From Poriferisodalis sp965204125 (GTDB lineage Bacteria; Actinomycetota; Acidimicrobiia; Acidimicrobiales; Poriferisodalaceae), in assembly GCF_965204125.1 (NCBI RefSeq), contig NZ_OZ241968.1, forward strand, positions 3,337,075 through 3,401,074: a DNA stretch of 64,000 nucleotides, written 5' to 3'. This document shows, in pieces, positions 1-8,076 of the stretch (the first letter of the stretch is position 1; every line of letters starts with the position of its first letter). Below the pieces are notes generated by a model, which was not told the origin of the DNA, did no database searches, and was given only the letters and a program-made list of their open reading frames with translations. Made by a program: the position numbers and the translations under genes.

Positions 1-771
1 GCCATGGACCGGGTGATCGCCCGCATCGAGGACTTCCCCGAGGAGTACTACACCGCCGACGAGCTGGCCGTGCTCAACGACATCCCAGCATTGCTGGCCG
101 AGCACACCTCGACTGGCGGAGTCGAGATATCGGTGGAGGCCATCATCGACTTCGACCCCGACATGGTCATCGGTTACGACACCGCCACCCTCACCCACGA
201 CTCGCTCGCCGACGTCGGCATCCAGCTCTACGTGATGCCCCCGTTCTGTGACAACCCGCCGACGCCGTCGTTCGAGAGCATTCTGGACGAGGTCCGCTTC
301 TACGGGGAACTCTTCGGCACCTCCGAGACCGCCAATGCGAGCGCCGACGCGCTGGAGGCCGCCGTGGCCTCCGTGGCCGATGCGCCGGTTGCCGAGGGCC
401 AGACCGCTGCTGCGCTGTATGTCAGCTCCGACGGCAGCGCCATCTACGCCTATTCCTCGCTCGGCATGGTGCATCCGCTGATGGAGGCCCTCGGCATGAC
501 CAACGTGTTCGCCGAGCTCAGCGAGCGGGTGCCCGAGGTGTCGATCGAAGAGGTCATCGGTCGCAACCCCGAGATCTTGGTGCTGCTCTACGACGACTTC
601 GGCCTCACCCCCCACGAGATCAGCGCACTGGTCACCGACCTCCCCGGTGCCAGCAGCATCACCGCGGTCGAGCACGGCGCTGTGTACCCGCTCCTGTTCA
701 ACTGGGCGGAGCCGCCGACGCCGCTCGTGGTGAAGGGACTGTCTGAGCTCAGCGACCAGATCACCGAATGA
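1..771 (+). CDS. ABC transporter periplasmic substrate-binding protein (FecB/BtuF type), 5' end outside window
   Basis: The reading frame is open from the first base, so the signal peptide and first lobe start upstream of the window; about 256 codons remain. The visible part has the two-lobe pattern of class III binding proteins: a DPDMVIGYD stretch (about residue 52) typical of the FecB/BtuF fold, a long linking helix, and a second-lobe segment NPEILVLLYDD. This family delivers iron-siderophores, haem or corrinoids to an inner-membrane permease. The ATPase gene follows 7 bases after the stop codon; a permease gene is not visible and may lie upstream. Substrate cannot be read from sequence. 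A Fur/Zur-type regulator lies 1.1 kb away, which fits a metal-related substrate (inference). Confidence 0.8.
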   Translation, partial: AMDRVIARIEDFPEEYYTADELAVLNDIPALLAEHTSTGGVEISVEAIIDFDPDMVIGYDTATLTHDSLADVGIQLYVMPPFCDNPPTPSFESILDEVRFYGELFGTSETANASADALEAAVASVADAPVAEGQTAAALYVSSDGSAIYAYSSLGMVHPLMEALGMTNVFAELSERVPEVSIEEVIGRNPEILVLLYDDFGLTPHEISALVTDLPGASSITAVEHGAVYPLLFNWAEPPTPLVVKGLSELSDQITE

Positions 772-778
772 CGAAGCC

Positions 779-1543
779 GTGATTGAGGCCACCGGCATCG
801 AACTGCGGCTCGGCGCCGTCGATGTCCTGTCCGGGGCGCAGCTCAGCACGCGCCCCGGACAGGTCGTCGGCCTCATCGGTCCTAACGGCAGCGGCAAGTC
901 ATCGCTGCTGCGCTGCCTGTACGGCATGCTCCGCCCGCACAGAGGCGCCGTTCTCATCGACGACGCAGCGATCGGTTCGATGTCGCAGCGCTCGATTGCC
1001 CGTGCGGTCGCCGTCGTCACTCAGGACGCCTCAGCAGACGGGATCGACATCACGGTCGGCGAGTTCGTGCTGCTGGGACGCCATGTGCATCGCGGCGACC
1101 ATCAAGGCTTCACCGACGACGACCGCAAAGCCGTACTCGACGGGCTGGAGATGGTGGACATGTCGGGGTTCGCCGACCGCAGCATCCACCACCTGTCAGG
1201 CGGCGAACGCCAACGGGTGATGATCGCCCGCTGCATCGCGCAGCAGAGCCCGGTCATCCTGCTCGACGAGCCCACGAATCATCTCGACGTCCGCTACCAG
1301 CACGAGGTGCTCGCGCTGGTCCGGCACCTCCAGATCGACAGCATCGTCGTGCTGCACGACCTCAACCTGGCCAGCCGCTACTGCGATCATCTCGCCCTGC
1401 TCAACCACGGCAAGGTCGTGCACCAGGGCCGGCCCGACGACGTGCTGCGAAGCGAGCTGCTCGAACCCGTCTACGGCATCGAGGTGCGACGACTCGCCGA
1501 CGGGCACCACTCCCACTTCGCGTTCGGCCCACTCTCGCCGTGA
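779..1543 (+). CDS. ABC transporter ATP-binding protein (FecE/BtuD family)
   Basis: Cytoplasmic ATPase powering the importer whose binding protein is encoded just upstream. All motifs are present: Walker A GPNGSGKSS (about residues 34-42), signature LSGGERQRV (about 140), Walker B VILLDEPTNHLD, and the switch histidine in VVLHDLN. At 254 aa it has the normal length for FecE/BtuD. The start is GTG at 779; an ATG overlapping the previous stop at 768 runs into a stop after four codons, so GTG is the only sensible start. It forms an operon with the binding protein (7-base gap) and probably with the small cysteine-rich gene 13 bases downstream. Family assignment is firm, substrate unknown. Confidence 0.9.
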   Translation: MIEATGIELRLGAVDVLSGAQLSTRPGQVVGLIGPNGSGKSSLLRCLYGMLRPHRGAVLIDDAAIGSMSQRSIARAVAVVTQDASADGIDITVGEFVLLGRHVHRGDHQGFTDDDRKAVLDGLEMVDMSGFADRSIHHLSGGERQRVMIARCIAQQSPVILLDEPTNHLDVRYQHEVLALVRHLQIDSIVVLHDLNLASRYCDHLALLNHGKVVHQGRPDDVLRSELLEPVYGIEVRRLADGHHSHFAFGPLSP

Positions 1544-1556
1544 TGGGCAGCGAGCG

Positions 1557-1976
1557 ATGAACACCGCGCCGAACGGCTGGGCTTTCCCCGCCTCCATACG
1601 TGTCCAGGTCTGCCGCGGCTGTTGTTGCGGAACCGAGCGAAAGCACCCCGAGACCGATCACGACGGGCAGCTCGCCGCAATCGCGGCCGTCGCTCGAACT
1701 CGCGTGGTGGACTGCGTGGACGAGTGCGCGTACTCCAATGTCGTGATCGTCCGCCGCGGCGACGGGACATCGGTGTGGCTCGGCGGCATCAACGACGCAG
1801 CGCTCACTGATGCGGTGTGCGAATGGCTTGTCGACGGCGCCGCGCAGCCGCCGCCTCCGGTCCTTCAGTCGAAGGTCTTCATCCGAACGTCAAGTGCAGT
1901 CGGGGCAGATGCCGAAGACGTCGAGCCGGTGAGTGTTCGGCTGGAACCCGCTGGTGTCCAGCGCTTGGTCGAGTGA
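1557..1976 (+). CDS. (2Fe-2S) ferredoxin-like small protein
   Basis: Small protein (139 aa) with four clustered cysteines near the N-terminus, VCRGCCCG (Cys19, 22, 23, 24), and a second pair in DCVDECAYSN (Cys53, Cys57). This spacing, with strand-forming segments between, resembles the thioredoxin-like [2Fe-2S] ferredoxin domain of small actinobacterial proteins; the conserved WLGGI segment follows. It sits 13 bases after the ABC ATPase gene and may serve in reduction or handling of the imported metal compound (inference). The last ~30 residues are Pro-rich and lie over the 3' end of the convergent Fur-family gene (87 bases shared); similar proteins seem to end near residue 105, so the tail may be a read-through extension. 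Confidence 0.65.
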   Translation: MNTAPNGWAFPASIRVQVCRGCCCGTERKHPETDHDGQLAAIAAVARTRVVDCVDECAYSNVVIVRRGDGTSVWLGGINDAALTDAVCEWLVDGAAQPPPPVLQSKVFIRTSSAVGADAEDVEPVSVRLEPAGVQRLVE

Positions 1977-2333
1977 TGTCTGGAGGCTGCGTTCGTCCGC
2001 GGCGGGCATGAAGAAGTCGTCCACCGTGCCGCACACGGTGCAGATCGTGTGGTGGTGGCGGCCGATGATGTCCTCGGAGAACTCGTAGCGAGTGGGGTCA
2101 TCGATCCCGACGACACGCCGGACGATGCCCACGCTTTCGAGATCGGCCATGTTGCGGTACAGCGAGCTCTGGGTGAGGCGAGGCCGGAGCTCGAGCATCT
2201 CGGGGATGGTCGCCGGTCGAGCGGCGCGAACCAGGAGTTCCACGAGTTCTCGCCTACCCTTGGTGTAGAGCTGCCCGGCTTCGTTCAGGCGGGCCGACAC
2301 CAGTTCGTGGGTCTCGGCGAGTCGCTCGCCCAT
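1890..2333 (-). CDS. Fur/Zur-family metal-responsive repressor
   Basis: DNA-binding repressor of the ferric/zinc uptake regulator family, about 147 aa. The N-terminal winged helix contains LTQSSLYRNMADLESVGIV, the recognition helix region. The metal-binding part has the typical HHHTICTVCG segment, and the protein ends in CPDCT, giving the two CxxC pairs of a structural zinc site. Start: I choose ATG at 2333 rather than GTG at 2339 because a -10 box lies exactly 6 nt upstream of the ATG, giving a leaderless message. Family membership is firm. Zinc (Zur) rather than iron sensing is inferred from a Zur-like palindrome in front of the COG0523 gene at 9.06 kb. Confidence 0.88.
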   Translation of the reverse strand: MGERLAETHELVSARLNEAGQLYTKGRRELVELLVRAARPATIPEMLELRPRLTQSSLYRNMADLESVGIVRRVVGIDDPTRYEFSEDIIGRHHHTICTVCGTVDDFFMPAADERSLQTSLDQALDTSGFQPNTHRLDVFGICPDCT

Positions 2334-2339
2334 CAGCAC

Positions 2340-2345
2340 ATTCTA
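2340..2345 (-). promoter_or_regulatory. Leaderless -10 box of the Fur/Zur gene
   Basis: Minus-strand hexamer TAGAAT followed by GTGCTG and then ATG, so transcription would begin at the A of the start codon. A perfect 5-bp inverted repeat with a 5-nt loop (2351-2365, GCTGG...CCAGC) sits just upstream and could be an operator or part of the spacer. Seen in sequence; promoter activity is inferred. Confidence 0.5.
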
Positions 2346-2385
2346 CCGAGGCTGGTTACGCCAGCTTGAAGGCATCGCGCGGCCG

Positions 2386-3207
2386 CTATGCGGTGACTCG
2401 GGCGACGAATGCGGCAATCTCATCGATCACCTCATCCCGGTTGGTTTCATTCACCAGTTCGTGGCGGGCGCCCTCGTAGAGGCGGATGGTCTTGTCGTTG
2501 CTGGGCATCGCCTGCACCGCCTCGAGCGAGGTGCGGTAGTCGACGAAGGGATCATCAGTGCCGTGGCAGAACAGCACAGCCATCGTGAGGGCGCTGACTT
2601 GGGCCCGGAATCGGTCCAGGGCGATGACCTCGGCTTCGAGCAAGGGCCGCTTGTACTTGCCTCGGTAGATGAGCGGATCGGTGGCGTAGGCCTCGACAGC
2701 GGCCGTGTCACGGGACATGCCCGAGAAGTCGGTCGTGGCGGGAGGCAGCTCTGGCTGCGCCAAAACCTCCCGGGCCCAGTTCCAGTCGCCGATTACTGCG
2801 CCAAGCAGGACGATGCCGGCGACATCGTCGGGGTACTCCTGGGCGAATCTTGAAGCGAGCAGCCCGCCCATCGAGTGCCCGATCATCACCATCGGCAGCT
2901 CCGGATGCTCGGCCTGCGCGATATCTACGAGCGTCCGGAGGTCGTCGACCACGTGCTCGAAGTCGGTGATGAGCGCCCGCTCGCCGTCGCTGCGACCGTG
3001 CCCCATGTGATCCTCGCCGTAGATCACTGCGCCGTCGGCCATCAGCCGCTCGGCCAGGTGGTCATAGCGGGCCGCGTACTCGGCGTAGCCGTGCACTACC
3101 ACCACTATGCGGCGGGTCGGGCCGTCGGGAGCCCATCGCTCGTAGTGAATCGACCCCTCTGACCCAGCGAACTTCGGCACGGGCGCGGTTCTAGCACTCC
3201 CGCACAC
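2386..3207 (-). CDS. Alpha/beta-hydrolase, monoacylglycerol-lipase/lysophospholipase type
   Basis: Serine hydrolase of 273 aa that probably cleaves acyl esters of glycerol or lysophospholipids. Features: oxyanion segment VVVVHGYAEYAARYDHLAERL, the GHGRSDG loop typical of monoglyceride lipases, nucleophile elbow GHSMGG (Ser112), acid Asp in GTDDPF (about 218) and catalytic His in GARHE (249). There is no signal peptide, so it is probably cytosolic or membrane-peripheral. Start is GTG at 3207; a second GTG at 3180 with a TAGAAC hexamer 7-8 nt before it is also possible. It is divergent from the ribA gene and lies upstream of the Fur-family gene on the same strand. Exact substrate is not readable. 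Confidence 0.82.
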   Translation of the reverse strand: MCGSARTAPVPKFAGSEGSIHYERWAPDGPTRRIVVVVHGYAEYAARYDHLAERLMADGAVIYGEDHMGHGRSDGERALITDFEHVVDDLRTLVDIAQAEHPELPMVMIGHSMGGLLASRFAQEYPDDVAGIVLLGAVIGDWNWAREVLAQPELPPATTDFSGMSRDTAAVEAYATDPLIYRGKYKRPLLEAEVIALDRFRAQVSALTMAVLFCHGTDDPFVDYRTSLEAVQAMPSNDKTIRLYEGARHELVNETNRDEVIDEIAAFVARVTA

Positions 3208-3293
3208 CGGCGCCCTTCGTGCTCAGTCTCGTAGGAACCGTTCTCATTCTGGTTAGAGTCCCTGTCCGGCTTCCATCGTCGAAACACACCCCC

Positions 3294-3974
3294 ATGAGCA
3301 CGGCACCCGACGAAACCCCGCACACCCTGGAACGGGTGGGCGAGGCCAAACTCCCCACGAAGCACGGCCTGTTCACGATCTTCGCCTACACCGGAGAGGG
3401 CGCGGGCGAACACGTGGCACTCGTCTTCGGCGATCCGCACTCGCGTCGCAGAGTCCCGGTTCGTATGCACTCCTCGTGCGTCACCGGTGACGTGTTCGGC
3501 TCGTTGCGGTGCGACTGCGGGCAGCAGCTTGAGCTCGCGATCCAACACGTGACCGGCGCAGGGGCCGGCGCGATCCTCTATCTCGACCAGGAGGGCCGCG
3601 GGATCGGGCTCGCCAACAAGATCCGGGCCTACCAGTGCCAGGACACCGGCTTCGACACCGTGGACGCCAACACCACGCTGGGTTTCGAGGCCGATCAGCG
3701 TGACTATGCGCCCGCGGCCTGGATCCTTCGTGACCTCGGCATCACTGACGTCGAGCTGCTCACGAACAACCCCCAGAAGGCAGAGAGCCTCCGCGAGAAC
3801 GGGATCGCCGTGGAACGCGTGCCGCTCGCGGTCGTGCCGAACCTCCACAACCACCGATACCTCGAGACCAAGGCCCGCCGACTGGGCCATCAACTTCCCG
3901 CCACGAACGGGCATCACCCGGCGTGGTCACAGCAGCAGGGGGATTTCCCAACGGATGAGCACTTACACGCTTGA
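3294..3974 (+). CDS. ribA: GTP cyclohydrolase II
   Basis: Converts GTP to 2,5-diamino-6-ribosylamino-4(3H)-pyrimidinone 5'-phosphate plus formate and pyrophosphate, the first committed step of riboflavin (and of deazaflavin/F420 precursor) synthesis. The zinc ligands are visible as Cys62, Cys73 and Cys75 in SSCVTGDVFGSLRCDCG, and the GTP site as LDQEGRGIGL. It is a stand-alone RibA domain of 226 aa, not fused to RibB. Start is the ATG at 3294; the frame stays open 25 codons upstream but there the sequence is promoter-like (TAGAGT at 3254-3259). The 3' end overlaps the alcohol dehydrogenase gene by 20 bases. The His/Gln-rich tail after residue 200 looks extra. Confidence 0.93.
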   Translation: MSTAPDETPHTLERVGEAKLPTKHGLFTIFAYTGEGAGEHVALVFGDPHSRRRVPVRMHSSCVTGDVFGSLRCDCGQQLELAIQHVTGAGAGAILYLDQEGRGIGLANKIRAYQCQDTGFDTVDANTTLGFEADQRDYAPAAWILRDLGITDVELLTNNPQKAESLRENGIAVERVPLAVVPNLHNHRYLETKARRLGHQLPATNGHHPAWSQQQGDFPTDEHLHA

Positions 3975-5142
3975 ACCCATGCCGACCACCCTCGTGGGAG
4001 AGGGCAGCGTCGCCGATCTCGCCGGGCACGTACGGGCCAACGGCAGCCGCGCCTTCGTGGTGAGCGACCCGGGCGTGCGCGCCGCGGGCATCGTCAACAC
4101 GGTCATCGACGCGCTCACAGCCGATGGCCTCGAGTGGACGGTCTTCGACGACGTCGACCCCAATCCGACCGATGCCAACGTGGCCGCTGGGGTGGAGTCG
4201 CTGCGAGGATTCGGCACCGAAGACGTCGTGATCGTGCTCGTCGGCGGCGGGTCGGTCATGGACTGCGGCAAGTACATCGCGATGGCAGCTCCGTCAGGCA
4301 TCGAGGACTCGTCGCTTGCCTTCTCGCCCGAGCTCGACGACGCCGACCGGATCGACTTCGCCACCCTGGCGCCGCCGGCTCGGGCCAGTGCGCCGTGCGT
4401 GCCCACGATCGCGGTGCCCACCACCTCTGGCACGGCATCGGAGACCAACGGCGGTGGCCTGATCACCCGCACAGAGGACCATCGCAAACTGACCTTCAGC
4501 CACCCCGACGTTCGGCCGCGCGCTGTTGTGCTGGATCCGCTCCTGACCGTCGGGCTTCCGTCGGGTGCCACTGCGGTGTGCGGCATGGATGTGCTGACGC
4601 ACGCCATCGAGGCCTACACGTCCACCGCGTCGAACCCCTACGCCGACGGCCTCGCGCTGCAGGCCATCCGGCTCGCCGGGCAGTGGCTCCCCCAGGCCGT
4701 CGCCGTCGGCAGCGACGTGCAAGCCCGGGCCTCGATGCAGATCGCGTCCCACCTGGCCGGCCGTGCGTTCTCGTCGGGCCCGCTGCTGGGACTCGTCCAT
4801 GCCACCGGTCATCCCGTCTCGGGCACCTTCGGCGCGGCCCACGGGCAGACGCTCGCCACCATGCTCCCCCACATCATGCGCTTTAACCTCGAGTCGGTCT
4901 CCGACCGCTACGCCGACGTGGGCCAAGCGCTCGGCGTTGCCCGCGACCCGCTGGCGGCCATCGAGGCAGTCGAGACGCTGTCCGCGACCGTCGGGACCGA
5001 CCGCAGCCTCAGCGACCTCGGCGCCACGGCGCAGGACATCGACGCGCTCACCACCGACGCGTTGCGCGACCTCATCATTCTGAATACGCCGCGCTACCCG
5101 AGCCGGGAAGAAGTCCATGCGCTGTACGAACAGGCGATGTAA
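3955..5142 (+). CDS. Iron-containing (group III) alcohol dehydrogenase family protein
   Basis: NAD(P)-dependent dehydrogenase/reductase of 395 aa. The nucleotide-binding GGGSVMDCGK lies at residues 97-106, and the metal site is formed by the Asp/His cluster in GMDVLTHAIEAYTS and by HATGHPVSG and AAHGQTL further on. Relatives act as 1,3-propanediol dehydrogenase, lactaldehyde reductase or maleylacetate reductase; which applies here cannot be decided. Start ATG 3955 lies inside the ribA 3' end (20-base overlap), implying translational coupling; the next gene begins directly after its stop. The longer open frame upstream is only the out-of-frame ribA sequence. Confidence 0.87.
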   Translation: MSTYTLEPMPTTLVGEGSVADLAGHVRANGSRAFVVSDPGVRAAGIVNTVIDALTADGLEWTVFDDVDPNPTDANVAAGVESLRGFGTEDVVIVLVGGGSVMDCGKYIAMAAPSGIEDSSLAFSPELDDADRIDFATLAPPARASAPCVPTIAVPTTSGTASETNGGGLITRTEDHRKLTFSHPDVRPRAVVLDPLLTVGLPSGATAVCGMDVLTHAIEAYTSTASNPYADGLALQAIRLAGQWLPQAVAVGSDVQARASMQIASHLAGRAFSSGPLLGLVHATGHPVSGTFGAAHGQTLATMLPHIMRFNLESVSDRYADVGQALGVARDPLAAIEAVETLSATVGTDRSLSDLGATAQDIDALTTDALRDLIILNTPRYPSREEVHALYEQAM

Positions 5143-6372
5143 GTGAGCCAGCACGACCGTCCTGCTTCTGGGGACCTCAGTAATCTCGCCGTCATGGACG
5201 CTGCCGATGCCAAGAACATCGTTCGTGCTGAGATCGACCGCCTGGCGCCAGCGCTGCTGGATCTCTCGCACTCGATCCACGCCAACCCCGAACTCAACTT
5301 CGAAGAGCACCACGCCCACGAAGCCCTGACCGGCGTGTTGGAAGACAACGGGATCGACGTGACGCGGGGCGCCTACGACATGCCGACCGCGTTCGACGCC
5401 CGCGTCGGCGCTGCCGACGGACCCACGGTCGCGGTGCTGTGCGAGTACGACGCGCTGCCTGGGATCGGCCATGCGTGCGGTCACAACATCATCGGCTCAG
5501 CGGGGCTCGGCGCAGGCATCGCAGTGGCGAAGGTTGCCGAGGCCCTCGGCGGGCGGGTCGCCATTCTCGGGACGCCCGCCGAAGAGGGCGGCGGCGGCAA
5601 GGAATTCATGATCCGCCGCGGCGCCTTCGACGATGTCGATCTGGCGATGATGGTGCATCCCGCCGATCGCGACCTCCGCACGTTTCACGCGATCGCCATC
5701 CAGCAGTTGCACGTGACCTACGACGGTCAGGCGGCCCACGCGGCTGCCTCACCGCACCGGGGCCGAAACGCTCTCGATGCAGCCGTGCTCGGCTACAACG
5801 CGGTCGCTGCGCTGCGCCAGCACATCCGACCCGACGAGCGGATCCACGGCATCTTCACCGACGCAGGCGACAAGCCCAACATCGTGCCGTCGCGCGCTGC
5901 CGCCGAGTGGTACGTGCGCAGCCACAAGATGGAGAGCCTCGAAACGCTCAAGGAGCGGGTGCAGCGATGCCTGCAGGGAGGCGCCGATGCCTCTGGGTGC
6001 GAGATGCAGGCCGAATGGATCGATCCGCCGTTCTACGACATGATCGACAACCACCCGCTGCTCGACGTGTACGTGCGCAACGCCATGGACGTCGGGCGTC
6101 ATCCGTTGCCCTCGGAGGAAGGGTCGATGGTGGTCGGATCGACCGACATGGGCAACGTCAGCTACGCCGTCCCGTCCATCCACCCGATGATCAAGGTCGC
6201 CCCCGAGGGCACCCCGATTCACACACCGGAATTCGAGGTGTACACGGGTCGCGAGGAAGGCGACCGGGCGGTCATCGACGGTGCGCTCACCCTGGCGCTC
6301 ACCATGGTCGACTGCCTCGCCAGCGCGGACACTCGCGAAGAGATCCGTGCCGCATTTGCGGTCAGCGCATAG
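5143..6372 (+). CDS. M20-family amidohydrolase/peptidase (M20D, AbgB/PM20D2-like)
   Basis: Zinc- or manganese-dependent amidohydrolase of 409 aa that removes an acyl or amino-acid group by hydrolysing an amide. The binuclear metal site is visible: GHACGHN (Cys112, His114), catalytic/ligand Glu pair in TPAEEGGGG (147-148) and His172 in MVHPADR; the dimerisation domain starts near AAHAAASPHRGRNALDA. The pattern GIGHACGHN...PAEEGGGGK is typical of p-aminobenzoyl-glutamate hydrolase subunit B and PM20D2. The start is uncertain: GTG at 5143 directly follows the previous stop, but an ATG at 5194 is also in frame. It is third in the ribA-led operon; substrate unknown. Confidence 0.85.
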   Translation: MSQHDRPASGDLSNLAVMDAADAKNIVRAEIDRLAPALLDLSHSIHANPELNFEEHHAHEALTGVLEDNGIDVTRGAYDMPTAFDARVGAADGPTVAVLCEYDALPGIGHACGHNIIGSAGLGAGIAVAKVAEALGGRVAILGTPAEEGGGGKEFMIRRGAFDDVDLAMMVHPADRDLRTFHAIAIQQLHVTYDGQAAHAAASPHRGRNALDAAVLGYNAVAALRQHIRPDERIHGIFTDAGDKPNIVPSRAAAEWYVRSHKMESLETLKERVQRCLQGGADASGCEMQAEWIDPPFYDMIDNHPLLDVYVRNAMDVGRHPLPSEEGSMVVGSTDMGNVSYAVPSIHPMIKVAPEGTPIHTPEFEVYTGREEGDRAVIDGALTLALTMVDCLASADTREEIRAAFAVSA

Positions 6373-6408
6373 CTTCATCGAACGAGCAGCACAGGAGCGT
6401 TGCCTTCC

Positions 6409-7044
6409 ATGCCACTGACCCAGTACCGGATTGACCGTGACGGCGCAGACCGTCTGCTCTTCCTCATGCACGGCTACACCGCCGAGCAGCACCACCTCGC
6501 GTCGTATGTGCCGCTCGTCGACCCAGACGAGCGCTTCACCGCGATCGCGCCGCGGGGTCCTATCGACATGCCCGACGGCGACGGTGCGGGTTGGTGGTCG
6601 ATCGACCTCGAGACGTTCGAACAGAAGATCTCGCAGTTCATGCCCTCACTCGAGATGCTCGAGTCGTTCATCGCGGACGAGGCCGGCAAGGCCGGCGTGC
6701 CGCTCGAACGATGCATCGTGGGCGGGTTCAGCCAGGGCGGCTACCTGTCGCTGGCGCTCGCCGGCAGGGCTGGTGCACCCCGCTACGCCGGCGTGTGGGC
6801 TATCTGCTGCGGTCTTCCGAGCGCGCCGGGGCTCAACCTCGACCTGTCCAACGGCGACGGTCGACCGGCGCTCTTCCAGTGGGGAACCCGCGACATCTTC
6901 ATCGGCCAAGAGCAGCCCAAAGAGGTGATCGCGGCCCTTGACGATGGCGGGTGGAGTCTGCGACACCACGCCTATGACATGGCTCACAGCCAGACCATCG
7001 AAATGATGATCGACGCCCGCGAGTGGCTCGCCGGGGTCCTCTGA
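6409..7044 (+). CDS. Phospholipase/carboxylesterase-family alpha/beta-hydrolase
   Basis: Small serine esterase of 211 aa of the carboxylesterase/acyl-protein thioesterase family. Nucleophile elbow GFSQGG (Ser108), acid Asp in GTRDIF (about 167), catalytic His in MAHSQT (about 197); the N-terminal LFLMHGYTA supplies the oxyanion hole. Start chosen at ATG 6409, which has an AGGAG ribosome-binding site 11 nt upstream; TTG at 6400 would be only 2 nt away from it. Last gene of the four-gene run from ribA; convergent with the WD40 gene. It may hydrolyse an ester made or used by the neighbouring dehydrogenase and amidohydrolase (inference). Confidence 0.83.
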   Translation: MPLTQYRIDRDGADRLLFLMHGYTAEQHHLASYVPLVDPDERFTAIAPRGPIDMPDGDGAGWWSIDLETFEQKISQFMPSLEMLESFIADEAGKAGVPLERCIVGGFSQGGYLSLALAGRAGAPRYAGVWAICCGLPSAPGLNLDLSNGDGRPALFQWGTRDIFIGQEQPKEVIAALDDGGWSLRHHAYDMAHSQTIEMMIDAREWLAGVL

Positions 7045-7053
7045 GCTGTACTT

Positions 7054-8076
7054 CTAGACAGCCAGTTTGACCAGGCCGCCGTCGGCCCGACCGACCAGGA
7101 GGCTGTTGTCGCTGACCCACCGGAGTCGACTGGTCGCCGCATCGGACTCCAGTGCGGTCACCGGCGACAGGTCCTGGCCGGCGCGGGTCGGGGCCGCCCA
7201 CACAATGGTGCGGCCATCTCCTCCTCCCGTGGCGACAGACTTGCCGGAGGGATCCCAATCGAGGTCCTCAATGTGCTTGTCGTGACCGGAGGCCGCGGCC
7301 GGCGCGGTACCGGCGGGGCCCTTGCCGCCGAAATCCCAGACGGTGATCTCGCCGAGGCACGCAACCGCGAGCCATCGGCTGTCGTGGCGGAACCCGATTC
7401 GCTCGATCTTGGACGGATAGCCGGACATCGAGAGGTCCTTGCCGCTCCAGAGCCGCCACAGATGCACGGTCGCGTCTTGGGCGCCGGCGCAGGCCCATGC
7501 TCCGTCGGGGGACATCGCCAGCGACAGCAGCGACCCCTTCCAGTCGAAGCGACGTCGACGGCCGGTCCGTGGCCCCACGACATCGTGCCAACCGATGCCG
7601 CCGTATGCGGTTGCACCGACACGGCTGCCGTCGGCCGACCAGGCGACCGCCGTCACCGTCGAAGGCTGGTCGTCGAAGTCATGGAGAAGCGCACCGTCGT
7701 GGTCGGTGATGAGCAGGTGCCGGCCCGCGCCGACGGCGAGCACGGGCGCGTTCGGTGACCAGGCCAGTGCCGTCACCCAGGCCGACGTGTCGACAAGGCC
7801 CTGAGCGGCACCGGTGCGGTCGTAGATCCGCACGCAGCCGTCCTGGCCCCCGACTGCCACGCGGCTGCCATCGGACGACCAAGCAGCGCTCAGCACCCCC
7901 ATCTCGTGCCGTTCCAGCGCAGTGGCCGAGCCGTCGTCGACGTCGATGAGGGCAGCGTCACCGCCTAGGGATCCGATCACCGCCTGGCCTTGGTCCCGGC
8001 ACACCTCGAGGACCTGCACGTAGTCGTCGACGTCCACCCGCCATTGTGCGATGGGTGTTGTGCCGGTGTCGGTCAT
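7054..8076 (-). CDS. WD40 repeat protein coupled to the COG0523 GTPase
   Basis: About 340 aa made almost entirely of WD40-type beta-propeller blades: repeated units such as GVLSAAWSSDGSRVAVGGQD and HIEDLDWDPSGKSVATGGGD, with blade ends like VRIYD, VHLWRL and ITVWDF. I count about seven blades, enough to close a propeller. No signal peptide or membrane segment, so cytosolic. The ATG at 8076 overlaps the stop codon of the COG0523 gene in an ATGA arrangement, so the two are translationally coupled. Propellers are usually protein-binding scaffolds; it may present client proteins to the metallochaperone (inference from context only). Confidence 0.85.
   Translation of the reverse strand: MTDTGTTPIAQWRVDVDDYVQVLEVCRDQGQAVIGSLGGDAALIDVDDGSATALERHEMGVLSAAWSSDGSRVAVGGQDGCVRIYDRTGAAQGLVDTSAWVTALAWSPNAPVLAVGAGRHLLITDHDGALLHDFDDQPSTVTAVAWSADGSRVGATAYGGIGWHDVVGPRTGRRRRFDWKGSLLSLAMSPDGAWACAGAQDATVHLWRLWSGKDLSMSGYPSKIERIGFRHDSRWLAVACLGEITVWDFGGKGPAGTAPAAASGHDKHIEDLDWDPSGKSVATGGGDGRTIVWAAPTRAGQDLSPVTALESDAATSRLRWVSDNSLLVGRADGGLVKLAV

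Noticed and set aside
3235..3259. Imperfect inverted repeat AACC...GGTT overlapping the ribA promoter, possible second Zur box
   Set aside because: Only the outer four bases of each arm pair and the core has one TCATT half instead of AATnATT, unlike the 9064-9080 palindrome. Not strong enough to list.
4294..5484. Long antisense open frame (about 396 codons) opposite the alcohol dehydrogenase and M20 genes
   Set aside because: Shadow frame of high-GC coding sequence: no domain resemblance, Arg/Val/Gly-heavy composition, and no start signal.
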